Below, in pieces: positions 8,734 through 16,994 of a stretch of DNA of 64,000 bases. This DNA comes from CAVQKZ01 sp963837325 (GTDB lineage Bacteria > Actinomycetota > Actinomycetes > Mycobacteriales > Jatrophihabitantaceae): positions 2,294,001 to 2,358,000 of the forward strand of contig CAWIMV010000001.1 in assembly GCA_963837325.1 (NCBI GenBank). The letters are read 5' to 3'. A model generated the notes under the pieces. That model ran no database searches, was not told the origin of the DNA, and was given only the letters and a program-made list of their open reading frames with translations. Every line of letters begins with the position of its first letter. Position 1 is the first letter of the stretch. The position numbers were made by a program, and so were the translations under genes.

Positions 8734-10013
8734 GCACGCAGGCGGCGCCCGAGAGCGTCTTTACCTACGGGGCCCCAGCCCTGAAGTTCGGGGCCGGCGC
8801 GGCCGAGGAGATCGGCTACGACCTGGCCCAGCTCGGCGCCCGCAGGGCTCTGGTCGTCACCGATCCCGGGATGGCGGCCACTGGCCTGCCCGAACGGGTC
8901 GCGGCCCAGATGGCGCAGTTCGGCGTCGAGGCCGCCGTATTCGACCGCGTCCACATCGAGCCGACCGACGCGAGCATGCAGGCCGCCATCGACTGGGCCC
9001 GTGCGCACGGGCCGTGGGATGCATTCGTCGCGGTGGGGGGCGGGTCGAGCATCGATACCGCCAAGGCGGTCAACCTGCTGCTCACCAATCCCGGCGAGCT
9101 CATCGACTACGTCAACGCGCCCGTCGGCGGCGGTCAGGCACCGCGTGAGCCGTTGCATCCGCTCGTGGCCGTGCCGACGACGACCGGCACCGGCGCCGAG
9201 AGCACCACCATCTGTGTGCTGGATGTCCTGGCCCAGCGGGTCAAGTCCGGCATCAGCCACGCGCGGCTGCGCCCGACGCTGGCCGTCGTGGACCCCACCT
9301 TGACCCTCACCCAGCCTGCGGGCGTCACGGCCTCGGCCGGGATGGACATTCTGTGCCACGCCCTGGAGAGCTATACCGCCCGTCCGTACACCGCCGTGCC
9401 GCGCAAGGAACCAGCCGAGCGCGTCCCGTACTGCGGGTCGAACCCGATCTCTGACATGTGGTCGGAAAAGGCGCTTTCCCTGATGGCGTCGCGTTTCCGG
9501 CCGGCCGTCCAGCAGGGCGACGATGTCGAGGCCCGCGGGGCGATGGCGCTCGCCGCGACATTTGCCGGGCTCGGCTTCGGCAATGCCGGCGTGCACATCC
9601 CCCACGCCAATGCCTACCCGATCGCCGGTCAGGTCCGCGACTTTCATCCCGCCGACTATCCCGCCGGCGAGCCACTGGTTCCCCACGGCATGGCCGTGTC
9701 GCTGACAGCGGCGGAGGCGTTCCGGTTCACGTTCCCGGCGGCACCGGAGCGGCATCTGCGCGCGGCCCGGCTGCTCGACCCGTCGGCCGAGGTGCCCTCC
9801 GACCCGGCTTCCCTGCTCCCGGACACGCTGACCGGGCTGATGCGCGACATCGGCATTCCACCCGGTTTGGCCGCAGTGGGCTTCGTGGACGCCGACGTCG
9901 ACGACCTGGTCGACGGCGCGCTGAAACAGCAACGACTGTTGGCAACCGCCCCGCGGCCGGTCGAGGCCGAGGATCTCGCCGCAATCTTCCGGCGCTCGAT
10001 GTCGCTGTGGTGA
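8730..10013 (+). CDS. Iron-containing alcohol dehydrogenase, hydroxyacid-oxoacid transhydrogenase type
   Basis: A 427-residue group III (iron-type) alcohol dehydrogenase. It resembles hydroxyacid-oxoacid transhydrogenase (ADHFE1), which couples oxidation of 4-hydroxybutyrate to reduction of 2-oxoglutarate. The nucleotide site VGGGSSIDTAKAVN is near residue 100. TTTGTGAES follows, and metal-ligand His residues lie in MDILCHALES and VPHGMAV. The insert YCGSNPISDMWSEKAL, then NAGVHIPHANAYPIAG and the RFTFPAAPERH segment, are features I associate with the transhydrogenase branch rather than ethanol dehydrogenases. It overlaps the upstream ABC1 gene by 4 bp. The exact substrate is inferred. Confidence 0.87.
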   Translation: MSTQAAPESVFTYGAPALKFGAGAAEEIGYDLAQLGARRALVVTDPGMAATGLPERVAAQMAQFGVEAAVFDRVHIEPTDASMQAAIDWARAHGPWDAFVAVGGGSSIDTAKAVNLLLTNPGELIDYVNAPVGGGQAPREPLHPLVAVPTTTGTGAESTTICVLDVLAQRVKSGISHARLRPTLAVVDPTLTLTQPAGVTASAGMDILCHALESYTARPYTAVPRKEPAERVPYCGSNPISDMWSEKALSLMASRFRPAVQQGDDVEARGAMALAATFAGLGFGNAGVHIPHANAYPIAGQVRDFHPADYPAGEPLVPHGMAVSLTAAEAFRFTFPAAPERHLRAARLLDPSAEVPSDPASLLPDTLTGLMRDIGIPPGLAAVGFVDADVDDLVDGALKQQRLLATAPRPVEAEDLAAIFRRSMSLW

Positions 10014-10085
10014 CGGCGGCGGCGAGAACCTGCCAGTTGGCAAACCGGCCGCGGATCGCCGCAGGCGCAGGGTAGGAATGAGGAC

Positions 10086-10271
10086 GTGCAGGAGACGTGT
10101 TCGATCTGTGGTCGGATGGCCGACCCGGCGGAGGACGGCGACCCACCGCTGACTTGGTGCGCCGATGTCATCGAGACCCACGACGGCAACCGGACCCGAT
10201 GGGTCTGCGGCGACTGCACCCGTCGCTACGTCCGTTCGATCGAGGCCAAGCTCGATCAGCAGTGGTGGTGA
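10086..10271 (+). CDS. Small zinc-ribbon protein, unknown function
   Basis: A 61-residue protein with two Cys pairs, CSICGR near the N-terminus and CGDCTRRYV near residue 44, consistent with one structural zinc. It ends in a short helix, IEAKLDQQWW. Proteins of this size and pattern (two CxxC, terminal tryptophans) are widespread in actinobacteria without a known role. GTG 10086 is preceded by purine-rich GGAATGAGGA. It lies 72 bp after the dehydrogenase gene on the same strand and is followed directly by a strong terminator. It may be the last gene of the run beginning with the ThiF-like gene. Confidence 0.75.
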   Translation: MQETCSICGRMADPAEDGDPPLTWCADVIETHDGNRTRWVCGDCTRRYVRSIEAKLDQQWW

Positions 10272-10278
10272 GTGCGCA

Positions 10279-10310
10279 ACGGCCGCCGGATCGGAAGATC
10301 CGGCGGCCGT
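10279..10310. terminator. Intrinsic terminator-like perfect hairpin
   Basis: A perfect 14-bp stem (10279-10292 with 10297-10310) with a GGAA tetraloop, starting 7 bp after the stop of the zinc-ribbon gene and followed by tcgggtt. It lies between convergent transcription units, since the whiB7 side reads toward it. A T-tract is weak, as is usual in high-GC actinobacteria, so it may act in both directions. Confidence 0.7.
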
Positions 10311-10353
10311 TCGGGTTGTAGGACGCGGGCGGCGAGAGGCCGCATCGCTCGGG

Positions 10354-10539
10354 TCAGACCGCCCGGCGGGCGTGGCGCCGCCCGACTGCGCGGGCCCGCC
10401 GACCGGCGGCGCTCGCGCGCAGTTCGAAGCGGTGCCAGCGACGGGCCGCAGCCAGTTCCCTGGCTACGCGCAGTTGGTGCGCGTCGCGGTGACTCGCGCA
10501 CATTCGTTCGCGCGCGAGCGCTTCGTGCATGGTGTACAT
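10354..10539 (-). CDS. Small basic protein downstream of whiB7
   Basis: A 61-residue, strongly Arg/Ala-rich protein starting MYTMHEALARERM, then a long predicted helix with many Arg and His residues and a basic tail (GRRHARRAV). AAGGAG lies 7 nt before the ATG at 10539, a good ribosome site. Its position 122 bp after whiB7 on the same strand suggests cotranscription or linked regulation. Similar short proteins beginning MYT..EALAR.RM occur in other actinobacteria as hypotheticals. There are no Cys residues positioned for metal binding and no known domain. The composition would suit nucleic-acid or ribosome binding, but that is a guess. Confidence 0.6.
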   Translation of the reverse strand: MYTMHEALARERMCASHRDAHQLRVARELAAARRWHRFELRASAAGRRARAVGRRHARRAV

Positions 10540-10661
10540 CTCGATGCTCCTTGTCGGCATGTTCGTTTGAATGAGTCGGTTTGGTACGCACAGCGCGGAC
10601 CAGCGCGCTGTACCGCTCGCCTTGCCGGCGGGTGGGCGGGGACCGGCCGGGGCAACGCTCG

Positions 10662-11012
10662 TCACGCAGCCACCTCGGTGCGGTCGTCCTTGCGAGGACG
10701 GCCACGAGGACGCTTGCGGGCGACGATCGCGCCCCGCTCGAAGATCTCGCCGCCCCAGACGCCCCACGGCTCCCGACGCTCGAGGGCGCCGGAGAGGCAG
10801 GCCAGCCGAGCCGGGCAGTCCAGACACAGCGTCTTGGCCTGCTCGAGTTCTGCTGGTGTCTCGGCGAACCAGAGGTCCGGGTTCTGCACCCGGCAAGGCA
10901 CGTCGTCCGGACACTCCTTGGCGAGCGGGTCGAGCAACCCTTGCGTTTCAGGCAGGGGTCCGATCCCGATCGTGTCTGGCGTGACGTCCTCTGGTGCAAG
11001 GGTCGTCAACAC
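10662..11012 (-). CDS. whiB7: WhiB7-type transcriptional activator
   Basis: An iron-sulphur transcription factor that, in mycobacteria and streptomycetes, binds the principal sigma factor and activates intrinsic antibiotic-resistance genes. The 116-residue protein has the WhiB cluster: Cys in DVPCRVQ plus CLDCPARLAC, followed by the GVWGG turn. At the C-terminus is an AT-hook, RGRPRK, which separates WhiB7 from other WhiB paralogues. GTG 11012 has an excellent AAGGAGGTGA ribosome site 6 nt upstream. The gene is preceded by an intrinsic terminator, a leader ORF and a WhiB7-type promoter, matching the known attenuation and autoregulation of this gene. The location beside uvrD2 also matches Rv3197A. 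Confidence 0.95.
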   Translation of the reverse strand: MLTTLAPEDVTPDTIGIGPLPETQGLLDPLAKECPDDVPCRVQNPDLWFAETPAELEQAKTLCLDCPARLACLSGALERREPWGVWGGEIFERGAIVARKRPRGRPRKDDRTEVAA

Positions 11013-11054
11013 GTCGGGTCACCTCCTTCGGTGTGGATGGATATGTAGTTGGAC

Positions 11055-11094
11055 AAAGAAAAAGGCCGCGGTTCCCAAGCTGGGAGCCGCGGCC
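11055..11094 (-). terminator. whiB7 leader attenuator (intrinsic terminator)
   Basis: A 13-bp stem (11064-11076 pairing with 11082-11094, one C-A mismatch) with a 5-nt loop, followed on the minus strand by TTTTTCTTT. It lies between the leader ORF stop and the whiB7 ribosome site, so transcription must read through it to reach whiB7. This is the most canonical Rho-independent terminator in the window. Its placement matches the known premature termination of whiB7 mRNA when translation is not inhibited. Confidence 0.88.
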
Positions 11095-11118
11095 TCGAGA
11101 GCCTCTCGCTGACGGTGA

Positions 11119-11376
11119 TCAGCGGGGTACCCCTCGAGGAGGACGGTCCTGCTTGGTGGCGACGCGGACATCCGCGCCGGCCATCGTGGCGGTGTCGACA
11201 GTGGTGAGCTTCGGGTCGTTAGAGCGGATGCGGGGCCCAAATCCGAGGACACCGGCGCGCTCCGCGGAGTTCGACACCGCCCACTGCCACGACGTCGGTG
11301 CTGCGGACGGCAGCGTGAACGGGGACTCGCTGCGCGAGCGCACGGCAGCCGCTGTCGCGATCGTGTTTGTCAGCAC
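11119..11376 (-). CDS. Putative whiB7 leader peptide ORF
   Basis: An 85-codon ORF upstream of whiB7, ending about 25 nt before the attenuator hairpin. GTG 11376 is preceded by AAAGAGG about 9 nt upstream, a usable ribosome site. The peptide has a polar N-terminus, a WQW triplet near residue 30, and a basic C-terminus ending RPPRGVPR. It matches no domain I know. In mycobacteria a short ORF in the whiB7 leader senses ribosome inhibition and controls the downstream terminator, and I infer the same here. The peptide itself may have no function beyond being translated. Rare codons and structure at its 3' end are the parts most likely to matter. Confidence 0.6.
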   Translation of the reverse strand: MLTNTIATAAAVRSRSESPFTLPSAAPTSWQWAVSNSAERAGVLGFGPRIRSNDPKLTTVDTATMAGADVRVATKQDRPPRGVPR

Positions 11377-11443
11377 AGCTGGCCACCTCTTTCCGTTCGT
11401 AGCGCGCGCATGAGGAGCGGCGCGGTGTTTTGGGTCGTTGCAG

Positions 11444-11485
11444 AGGCTAACGAAGGTTACGAGAGACCCGCAAGGTATTTATTTT
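11444..11485 (-). promoter_or_regulatory. Putative whiB7 promoter with AT-rich WhiB7 site
   Basis: On the minus strand, an AT-rich tract (AAAATAAATA, 11476-11485) lies just upstream of a -35-like TTGCGG (11468-11473), then 18 bp, then a -10-like TAGCCT (11444-11449). WhiB7-activated promoters are known to carry an AT-rich element next to the -35, which the AT-hook contacts, so this looks like autoregulation. The AT-rich tract stands out sharply from the 70% GC surroundings. Confidence 0.6.
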
Positions 11486-11499
11486 CGCCTTGAGCGATC

Positions 11500-11528
11500 T
11501 TGGCCTCGTTAGCGCGTAAAACTAGTAC
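11500..11528 (+). promoter_or_regulatory. Possible promoter for the divergent lipoprotein gene
   Basis: TTGGCC (11500-11505) and TAGTAC (11523-11528) are separated by 17 bp, 36 bp before the GTG start of the lipoprotein. The match is moderate. Its back-to-back arrangement with the whiB7 promoter could let WhiB7 influence both directions. Confidence 0.35.
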
Positions 11529-11564
11529 GAACGGTACGTCCGAACCCGACGGAGGGACGATCTC

Positions 11565-12107
11565 GTGATCAACCGCGACGCAGGCGCGAGCGCGAGAACT
11601 CGACGAATGCCGGCCGCGATGCTCGCGAGCCTGCTGATCGTCGCGCTGTGCGCCTGCGGCGGCTCGAAGGGAGATTCGCCGAAGTCGGGCGGTTCGACGC
11701 CGAGCGGCACCGAGGTCGCGAGCGGAGTCGCCGCGGCGGCCGCCACCGAAGTGACGACCAGCTACGTCCGCTTCTTCAACCCCACCGTCGCTGCAGCTGA
11801 ACGGCTCGGACTGATCCAGGACGGCACCGCGTTCTCGCCAGCCATCGCCGCGCAGGCGAAGTCGGCCTTCGCCAAGGCCGCGTCGGTCAAGGTCGGCAAG
11901 GTGACGGTGACGTCCCCGAACCGAGCGACGGTGATCTACACGATCCTGCTGTCGGGTTCGCCCGTGCTGTCCAACCAGACCGGATACGCCGTGCATGAAG
12001 GCGGCAAGTGGAAGGTCGCCGGCGAGACGTTTTGCGAGTTGCTCCAGGTACAGGGGCCGCTGCCCCCGGTCTGCAAGATGGCTTCTGCAACCAGCCTGCC
12101 GAGCTGA
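11565..12107 (+). CDS. Putative lipoprotein, unknown function
   Basis: A 180-residue exported lipoprotein. The N-terminus has Arg residues, a hydrophobic stretch and a lipobox L-C-A-C, with Cys31 as the acylated residue, followed by a flexible Ser/Gly-rich linker. The remainder (about 55-180) looks like a compact NTF2-like or Mce-associated-style alpha/beta domain, with VTTSYVRFFNP at its start and WKVAGETFCELLQ near the end; two Cys late in the chain could form a disulphide. The GTG start has GGAGG upstream at 9 nt. It is transcribed divergently from whiB7 and ends 8 bp before the exporter gene, so the two are likely cotranscribed. Confidence 0.75.
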   Translation: MINRDAGASARTRRMPAAMLASLLIVALCACGGSKGDSPKSGGSTPSGTEVASGVAAAAATEVTTSYVRFFNPTVAAAERLGLIQDGTAFSPAIAAQAKSAFAKAASVKVGKVTVTSPNRATVIYTILLSGSPVLSNQTGYAVHEGGKWKVAGETFCELLQVQGPLPPVCKMASATSLPS

Positions 12108-12115
12108 GCAACTCC

Positions 12116-13684
12116 GTGACGTCCACCGTTGCGTCTGCGGTGCGCGGCCGAGCCGGACCGAAGCGGGCCGCGCTCACCACCGTGCTGGCGGTGCTGTTCC
12201 TGACGTTCCTGGACACGACGATCGTCAGCGTCACCCTCGGCAGCATTCAGTCGGACCTGCACGCGGGTGTGATCGCCCTGCAGTGGGTTGTCAACGGCTA
12301 TGCGCTGGTGTTCGCCAGCCTGATGCTCATCGCCGGCTCGCTCGGTGACCGCCTGGGTCGCAAGGGCGTGCTGGTCGTTGGCATTGTCATCTTCTGTGGC
12401 GGTTCGGTGGTCTGCGCGCTGGCGCCCAACGCCGGCACCCTGATCGCCGGGCGCGCCGTCATGGGAGTAGGTGCGGCCGCATCGGAGCCCGGGACGCTGT
12501 CGGTGATCCGGCACTTGTATCCCGAACCTGCGGTCCGCGCGCGGGCGCTGGGCGCCTGGGCCGCCGTGTCGGGCTTGGCGCTGGCGCTCGGCCCGGTGAT
12601 CGGTGGACTACTCGTGGGTCTCGGCGACTGGCGCACGGTGTTCTGGTTCAACCTGGCGCTCGGTGGCGCGCTGCTGCTGGCCGCCCTCGCGTTCGTACCG
12701 AACAGCGCCGACCCGCAGCCCGGCCGGCCGGACTTCGGCGGCTTCGTCCTCGGCACTGCCGCGCTCGGCTGCTCGATCTTTGCCGGCATCGGAGGCGAAA
12801 CGGCCGGCTACAGCGCGCCGAGGATCCTGGCGCTGTTCGTGATCGGCGGTGTGTCGCTCGTCGGCTTCGTGATCGTCGAACGCCGGGTGCGCAGCCCGAT
12901 GCTGGACCTGCGCTACGTGTCGAAACCAATCGTCAGCAGCGCACTGTTCGTTGCCTTCGCCGTGTACTTCGGGGTGTTCTCGATCTTCTTCTTCACCGCC
13001 TTGTACCTCGACGTGGCGGTGGGTTACTCCGGCTGGCGCTTGGCGGCGGTGTTCTCACCGATGGCGGCGGCGATCGTGGTCGGCTCGCTCTTGACCGGCA
13101 GGTGGGTCGGCCGGGTGGGTTCACGGCGGCCGATGATCGTTGGTTGCGTCCTGGCGGCAGTAGGCATCCTGCTGGCCCGGCACAACCTCACCGCCCATCC
13201 CTCATTCACCCCGCTCGCGGCCGTGCTGGCGGTGGCCGGCATCGGTTTCGGCATCGCCGTGGTGCCGCTGACCGCCGCCGTGCTCGGTCACGTCCCGGCC
13301 GCCCATTCCGGGATGGCCGCCTCTGCCACCAACACCAGCCGTCAGATCGGCGCTGTCGTCGGCGTGGCGGCGCTCGGTGCCCTCGTGAACGCACACCTCA
13401 CCGGCGACCTCGCGGGCCGGCTCAAGGACATCGGCATCACGGGCTCGGTGCAGTCGCTGATCATCAACGCCGTCGAAACCGGCGGCGGCAGCGAGGGCGC
13501 CGGCATCGACATCGCCCACCCGCCGAAGTTGCTCAAGCCGATCGTCGACGCGGCCACCGCGGCGTTCCGGACCGGCCTGCACCAAGCCTTGCTGGCTTCG
13601 GCCGTCGTCATCCTGGTGGCGGCGGCCGTGACCGCCCTGACACCGGCGGAGCCAGCACCGACAGTCGGCGCGGAGTTCGACTAA
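12116..13684 (+). CDS. MFS drug exporter, DHA2 (EmrB/QacA) family
   Basis: A 522-residue proton-driven multidrug exporter with about 14 hydrophobic helices. The first helix contains FLTFLDTTIVSVTLGSI, the D-x-T-I-V motif D1 of the DHA2 family. The loop 2-3 motif GDRLGRKGVLVVG and the motif C region GPVIGGLLVG are intact. GTG 12116 begins 8 bp after the lipoprotein stop without a clear ribosome site. The stop codon overlaps the convergent uvrD2 stop by 4 bp. Its place next to whiB7 suggests it may belong to the WhiB7 resistance regulon, but I see no WhiB7-type promoter directly before it. Confidence 0.9.
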   Translation: MTSTVASAVRGRAGPKRAALTTVLAVLFLTFLDTTIVSVTLGSIQSDLHAGVIALQWVVNGYALVFASLMLIAGSLGDRLGRKGVLVVGIVIFCGGSVVCALAPNAGTLIAGRAVMGVGAAASEPGTLSVIRHLYPEPAVRARALGAWAAVSGLALALGPVIGGLLVGLGDWRTVFWFNLALGGALLLAALAFVPNSADPQPGRPDFGGFVLGTAALGCSIFAGIGGETAGYSAPRILALFVIGGVSLVGFVIVERRVRSPMLDLRYVSKPIVSSALFVAFAVYFGVFSIFFFTALYLDVAVGYSGWRLAAVFSPMAAAIVVGSLLTGRWVGRVGSRRPMIVGCVLAAVGILLARHNLTAHPSFTPLAAVLAVAGIGFGIAVVPLTAAVLGHVPAAHSGMAASATNTSRQIGAVVGVAALGALVNAHLTGDLAGRLKDIGITGSVQSLIINAVETGGGSEGAGIDIAHPPKLLKPIVDAATAAFRTGLHQALLASAVVILVAAAVTALTPAEPAPTVGAEFD

Positions 13685-15696
13685 GTCACCTCGACCGGGG
13701 CGACCGACTGCGGGTCGGCGCCCGCCAGCACCGCCAGCAGCGGTTCGGCATAGCGCTGCAACTTCATCGGCCCCACACCGGAGATCCGCGCGAGTGCCGC
13801 GGCGGACGCCGGCCGGGCGTCGGCAATGGCGACCAAGGTGGCGTCGCTGAAGACGATGTACGGCGGCGAGCCTTGGGCATCGGCCTGGGCCTTGCGCCAG
13901 GCCCGTAACCGGCCGAACAGCTCGGCGTCGGCCGCCTCGGGCGCCGGACTCTTCGTCTTGGCCGGTTTCGGCGCGGCGGCGCCGGCATTGCTGGGGCGCA
14001 GCCCGTCGAGGAAACGACTCGGCCGCCGGCCCCGACGCTGGCCCGGGCTGCGGGCCAGCGCCCACGACAGCGCAAGTCGCTCGCGGGCGCGGGTGATGCC
14101 GACGTAGAGCAGCCGCCGCTCCTCGGCAATCTGGGCCTCCGTGGTGGCGTGCTGGATCGGCACGGTCGTGTCGGTGAGCCCGACCAGAAAGACCGCATCC
14201 CACTCCAGGCCCTTGGCCGAGTGCAGCGACGCGAGCGTGACGCCCTGGACCGTCGGGGCGTGCTGGGCATTGGCCCGGGCATCGAGTTCGGCCACGAGCT
14301 CGGGCAACTGTGCGTCGGGCAGCGTCGCGATGAGGTCGTCGGCAAGGTTCACCAGCGCCGACAGGGACTCCCACCGTTCGCGGGCGGTGCCACCGGGCGG
14401 CGGGTGCTCGGCGTGCCAGTTGAGGCTCGACAGCACGGAGCGCACCGCGTCGGGCAGCTTTTCGCCGTCCTGTCCGGCGCGTGCGGCGCCGCGCAGCAGC
14501 AGCCGGGCTTCGCGGATCTCGGGCCGATCGAAGAAGCGCTCACCGCCGCGCAGCACGTACGCAACGCCGGCGTCGGCCAGCGCCTGTTCGTACACCTCCG
14601 ACTGGGCGTTGATCCGGAACAGCACCGCGATCTCGGCTGCGGGCGTACCGGCGTCGATGAGCGCGCGGCACTGCGTGGCGACGGCGACGGCCTCGGCCGG
14701 TTCGTCGTCGTATTCGGCGAATGTCGGTGGCGGGCCGTCGGCGCGCTGGCCGACGAGGGTCAGCCGGGCGCCGCCGACGTTGCCCCGCACCAGCCGGTTG
14801 GCCAGTTCGACGACTTGCGGGGTGGAGCGGTAGTCGCGCTGGAGCCGCACGAGCACCGCCTCGGGATAGCGGCGGCGAAACCCCAGCAGGTGCTCCGGCG
14901 TGGCGCCCGCGAAGGAGTAGATCGTCTGGTTGGCGTCGCCGACGACGCAGAGGTCGTCACGGCCGCCGAGCCACGCGTCGAGCATCCGCTGCTGCAGCGG
15001 CGAAACGTCCTGGTACTCGTCCACGACAAAGTGGCGGTAGCGGGAGCGGACTTCTTCGGCGACGTCGCCGTACTCCTCGATCGCGCCCGACATCACCAGC
15101 AGCAGGTCGGAGAAGTCGAGTTGGCCGGCCCGGCGCTTGGTCTGCTCGTACTCGGCGTAGACCTTGGCGATCGTGTCTGGCGTGGTCGAGGTCTCGCGTC
15201 CGGCGGCCCGGGCTCGCGCCGGGTATTCCTCCGGAGTGGCCAGGACCGCCTTGGCCCAGTCGATCTCGGCGGCCAGATCGCGCAGTTCGGTCCGATCCGT
15301 GCGCAGCCGCAACCGCGCGGCCGCGTTGCCCACCAGGCGAAGCGGCTTGTCGACCACCTCGGGCATCCCGCCACCGAGCACGCGAGGCGCGAAGTAGGTG
15401 AGCTGGCGCAGGGCGGCGGCGTGGAACGTCCGGGCTTGCACCCCCTGCGCCCCCAGCCGACGCAAGCGGGTGCGCAACTCGCCGGCCGCACGGGCCGTGA
15501 AGGTGACCGCGAGCAACTGATCGGGCGGCACGGCGCCGGAGCGGACCGCGTAGGCGATCCGGTGGGTGATCGCGCGGGTCTTGCCGGTGCCCGCACCGGC
15601 CAGGATGCAGACCGGGCCGCGAACAGCGAGGGCGGCTTCTCGTTGCTCCGGATCGAGCCCGGCCAGCACCGCGTCGGCAGGATCGAGTTCGGTCAC
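13681..15696 (-). CDS. uvrD2: UvrD2-type superfamily I DNA helicase with HRDC domain
   Basis: A 3'-5' SF1A DNA helicase of 671 residues. Walker A GAGTGKT is at residues 34-40. The DEYQD motif II and FAGATPEHLLGFRR follow, then QRDYRSTPQVV, the motif V region ASLHSAKGLEWDAVFLVGL and the motif VI segment RRLLYVGITRARERL. A linker rich in Ala/Pro/Lys leads to a C-terminal HRDC domain (about 585-665, RISGVGPMKLQRYAEPLLAVL). Mycobacterial UvrD2 has a tetracysteine between these parts; none is visible here. GTG 15696 overlaps the upstream MFS stop by 4 bp, so translation is coupled. It is the counterpart of Rv3198c. Confidence 0.93.
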   Translation of the reverse strand: MTELDPADAVLAGLDPEQREAALAVRGPVCILAGAGTGKTRAITHRIAYAVRSGAVPPDQLLAVTFTARAAGELRTRLRRLGAQGVQARTFHAAALRQLTYFAPRVLGGGMPEVVDKPLRLVGNAAARLRLRTDRTELRDLAAEIDWAKAVLATPEEYPARARAAGRETSTTPDTIAKVYAEYEQTKRRAGQLDFSDLLLVMSGAIEEYGDVAEEVRSRYRHFVVDEYQDVSPLQQRMLDAWLGGRDDLCVVGDANQTIYSFAGATPEHLLGFRRRYPEAVLVRLQRDYRSTPQVVELANRLVRGNVGGARLTLVGQRADGPPPTFAEYDDEPAEAVAVATQCRALIDAGTPAAEIAVLFRINAQSEVYEQALADAGVAYVLRGGERFFDRPEIREARLLLRGAARAGQDGEKLPDAVRSVLSSLNWHAEHPPPGGTARERWESLSALVNLADDLIATLPDAQLPELVAELDARANAQHAPTVQGVTLASLHSAKGLEWDAVFLVGLTDTTVPIQHATTEAQIAEERRLLYVGITRARERLALSWALARSPGQRRGRRPSRFLDGLRPSNAGAAAPKPAKTKSPAPEAADAELFGRLRAWRKAQADAQGSPPYIVFSDATLVAIADARPASAAALARISGVGPMKLQRYAEPLLAVLAGADPQSVAPVEVT

Positions 15697-16994
15697 GCCC
15701 CGATCGTGCCAGCGCGCTCCGACGATGCGGTGTGCCGGGTCGGCAGGTCGCGGTCGTGTCGGATCGGCGCGGCCAGCAGGATCAGCGAAGCCAGCACGAA
15801 TGACCCGAAGAGGATCCACAGGGCGCCGTGAAATCCGACCGCGTCGGCGAGTACGCCGCCGAGCACCGCACCGACGGGGATCGCACCGAAATTGACGACC
15901 TGCATGCTGGTGGTGATGCGGCCGATCAGCCCGGTCGGGCAGTAGGCCTGCATGAACCCGCCTGAGATGACGTTGCCCGCCACCACTCCGCCCACCATGC
16001 CGACGGCGCCGACCACGAAGAAGCCGAGCCGCCAGCCCGGACCGGTCAGCGGGATGAGCAGACCGAACGGCGTGGTGCCCACCTTGCACAACAACAGGGC
16101 ACGCGCGCTGCCGATGGAACGGGCGAGCTTGGGAGCGAGCAGCGCTCCGAGGACGCCGCCGGTGCTCCCGGCCGCGATCAGGACGCCGGCTGTCCCCGGA
16201 CTCAGGCCCACGCCGCGCACGAGGAACACGACCACGATCGCGTTGTAGCCGGTGAGCACCAGGTTCGCGGCACCACCGAAGACCATGAACACCCGCAGCA
16301 GCCGATCGCGCGCCACGAACCGCATTCCCTCGGCGATCTCTGTCCGCAACGAACGGCGGGTGCGCTCGACGCGCGGTTCGCGGGCACGGATCCCCCGCAG
16401 GCACAGTGCCGAGACGGCGAAGCTGACGGCATCGGCGATCAGGCCGTTCGCCGCGCCGAACGCCTGGGCGAGCAGACCGCCGACACCGGGCCCGGCCACC
16501 TGAGCCGCGGACTCGCTGCCGAGCAGTTTGGAGTTGCCTTCGACGAGTCGGTCCTCGTCGATCAGGGACGGCAGGTAGGCCCGGTACGCGGTGGAGAAGA
16601 AGACCTTGGCGACGCCGGTGAGCAAGGCGACCGCGAGCAGTTGCGCCATCGTCAGCACGCCCAGCCAAGCGGCGACCGGCACGCTGGCGAAAAGCGCCAA
16701 GGAAAACGCGTCGCACGCCATCATCACCGGGCGCCGCGGCATCCGGTCGACCCACGCGCCGGCCGGCAGGCCGATGAGCAGCCACGGCAACCAGGCAGCG
16801 GCACTGAGCAGGCTGACCGCGAGCACTCCGGAGTGAAGGACGGTGAGGGCGACCAGTGGGAGCGCGACCGAGGTGACACTGCTGCCGAGGCTGGAGGTGG
16901 TCTCGCCGATCCACAGCAGCCGGAAGTCGTGATCGCCCAACAGGCCGCGCTGACGACGGCGTTCGACCGGCTGCGCACTCATGAGGGCAGTCAT
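15693..16994 (-). CDS. MFS transporter (MFS_3, enterobactin-exporter-like)
   Basis: A 433-residue major facilitator with about 12 hydrophobic helices. The N-terminal segment DFRLLWIGETTSSLGSSVTS is typical of the MFS_3/EntS-like group, followed by GAWVDRMPRRPVMMA as the loop 2-3 motif. ATG 16994 is chosen because it overlaps the upstream regulator stop as ATGA; an alternative ATG lies at 16982. It is cotranscribed with the ArsR-type regulator upstream and coupled by 4 bp to uvrD2 downstream. It is probably a small-molecule exporter controlled by the adjacent regulator; the substrate is unknown. Confidence 0.88.
   Translation of the reverse strand: MTALMSAQPVERRRQRGLLGDHDFRLLWIGETTSSLGSSVTSVALPLVALTVLHSGVLAVSLLSAAAWLPWLLIGLPAGAWVDRMPRRPVMMACDAFSLALFASVPVAAWLGVLTMAQLLAVALLTGVAKVFFSTAYRAYLPSLIDEDRLVEGNSKLLGSESAAQVAGPGVGGLLAQAFGAANGLIADAVSFAVSALCLRGIRAREPRVERTRRSLRTEIAEGMRFVARDRLLRVFMVFGGAANLVLTGYNAIVVVFLVRGVGLSPGTAGVLIAAGSTGGVLGALLAPKLARSIGSARALLLCKVGTTPFGLLIPLTGPGWRLGFFVVGAVGMVGGVVAGNVISGGFMQAYCPTGLIGRITTSMQVVNFGAIPVGAVLGGVLADAVGFHGALWILFGSFVLASLILLAAPIRHDRDLPTRHTASSERAGTIGA

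Noticed and set aside
15697..16914. Upstream extension of the uvrD2 frame
   Set aside because: The frame is open for 406 extra codons but lies within the MFS gene in another frame; the helicase begins naturally at GTG 15696, with the GTGA overlap.
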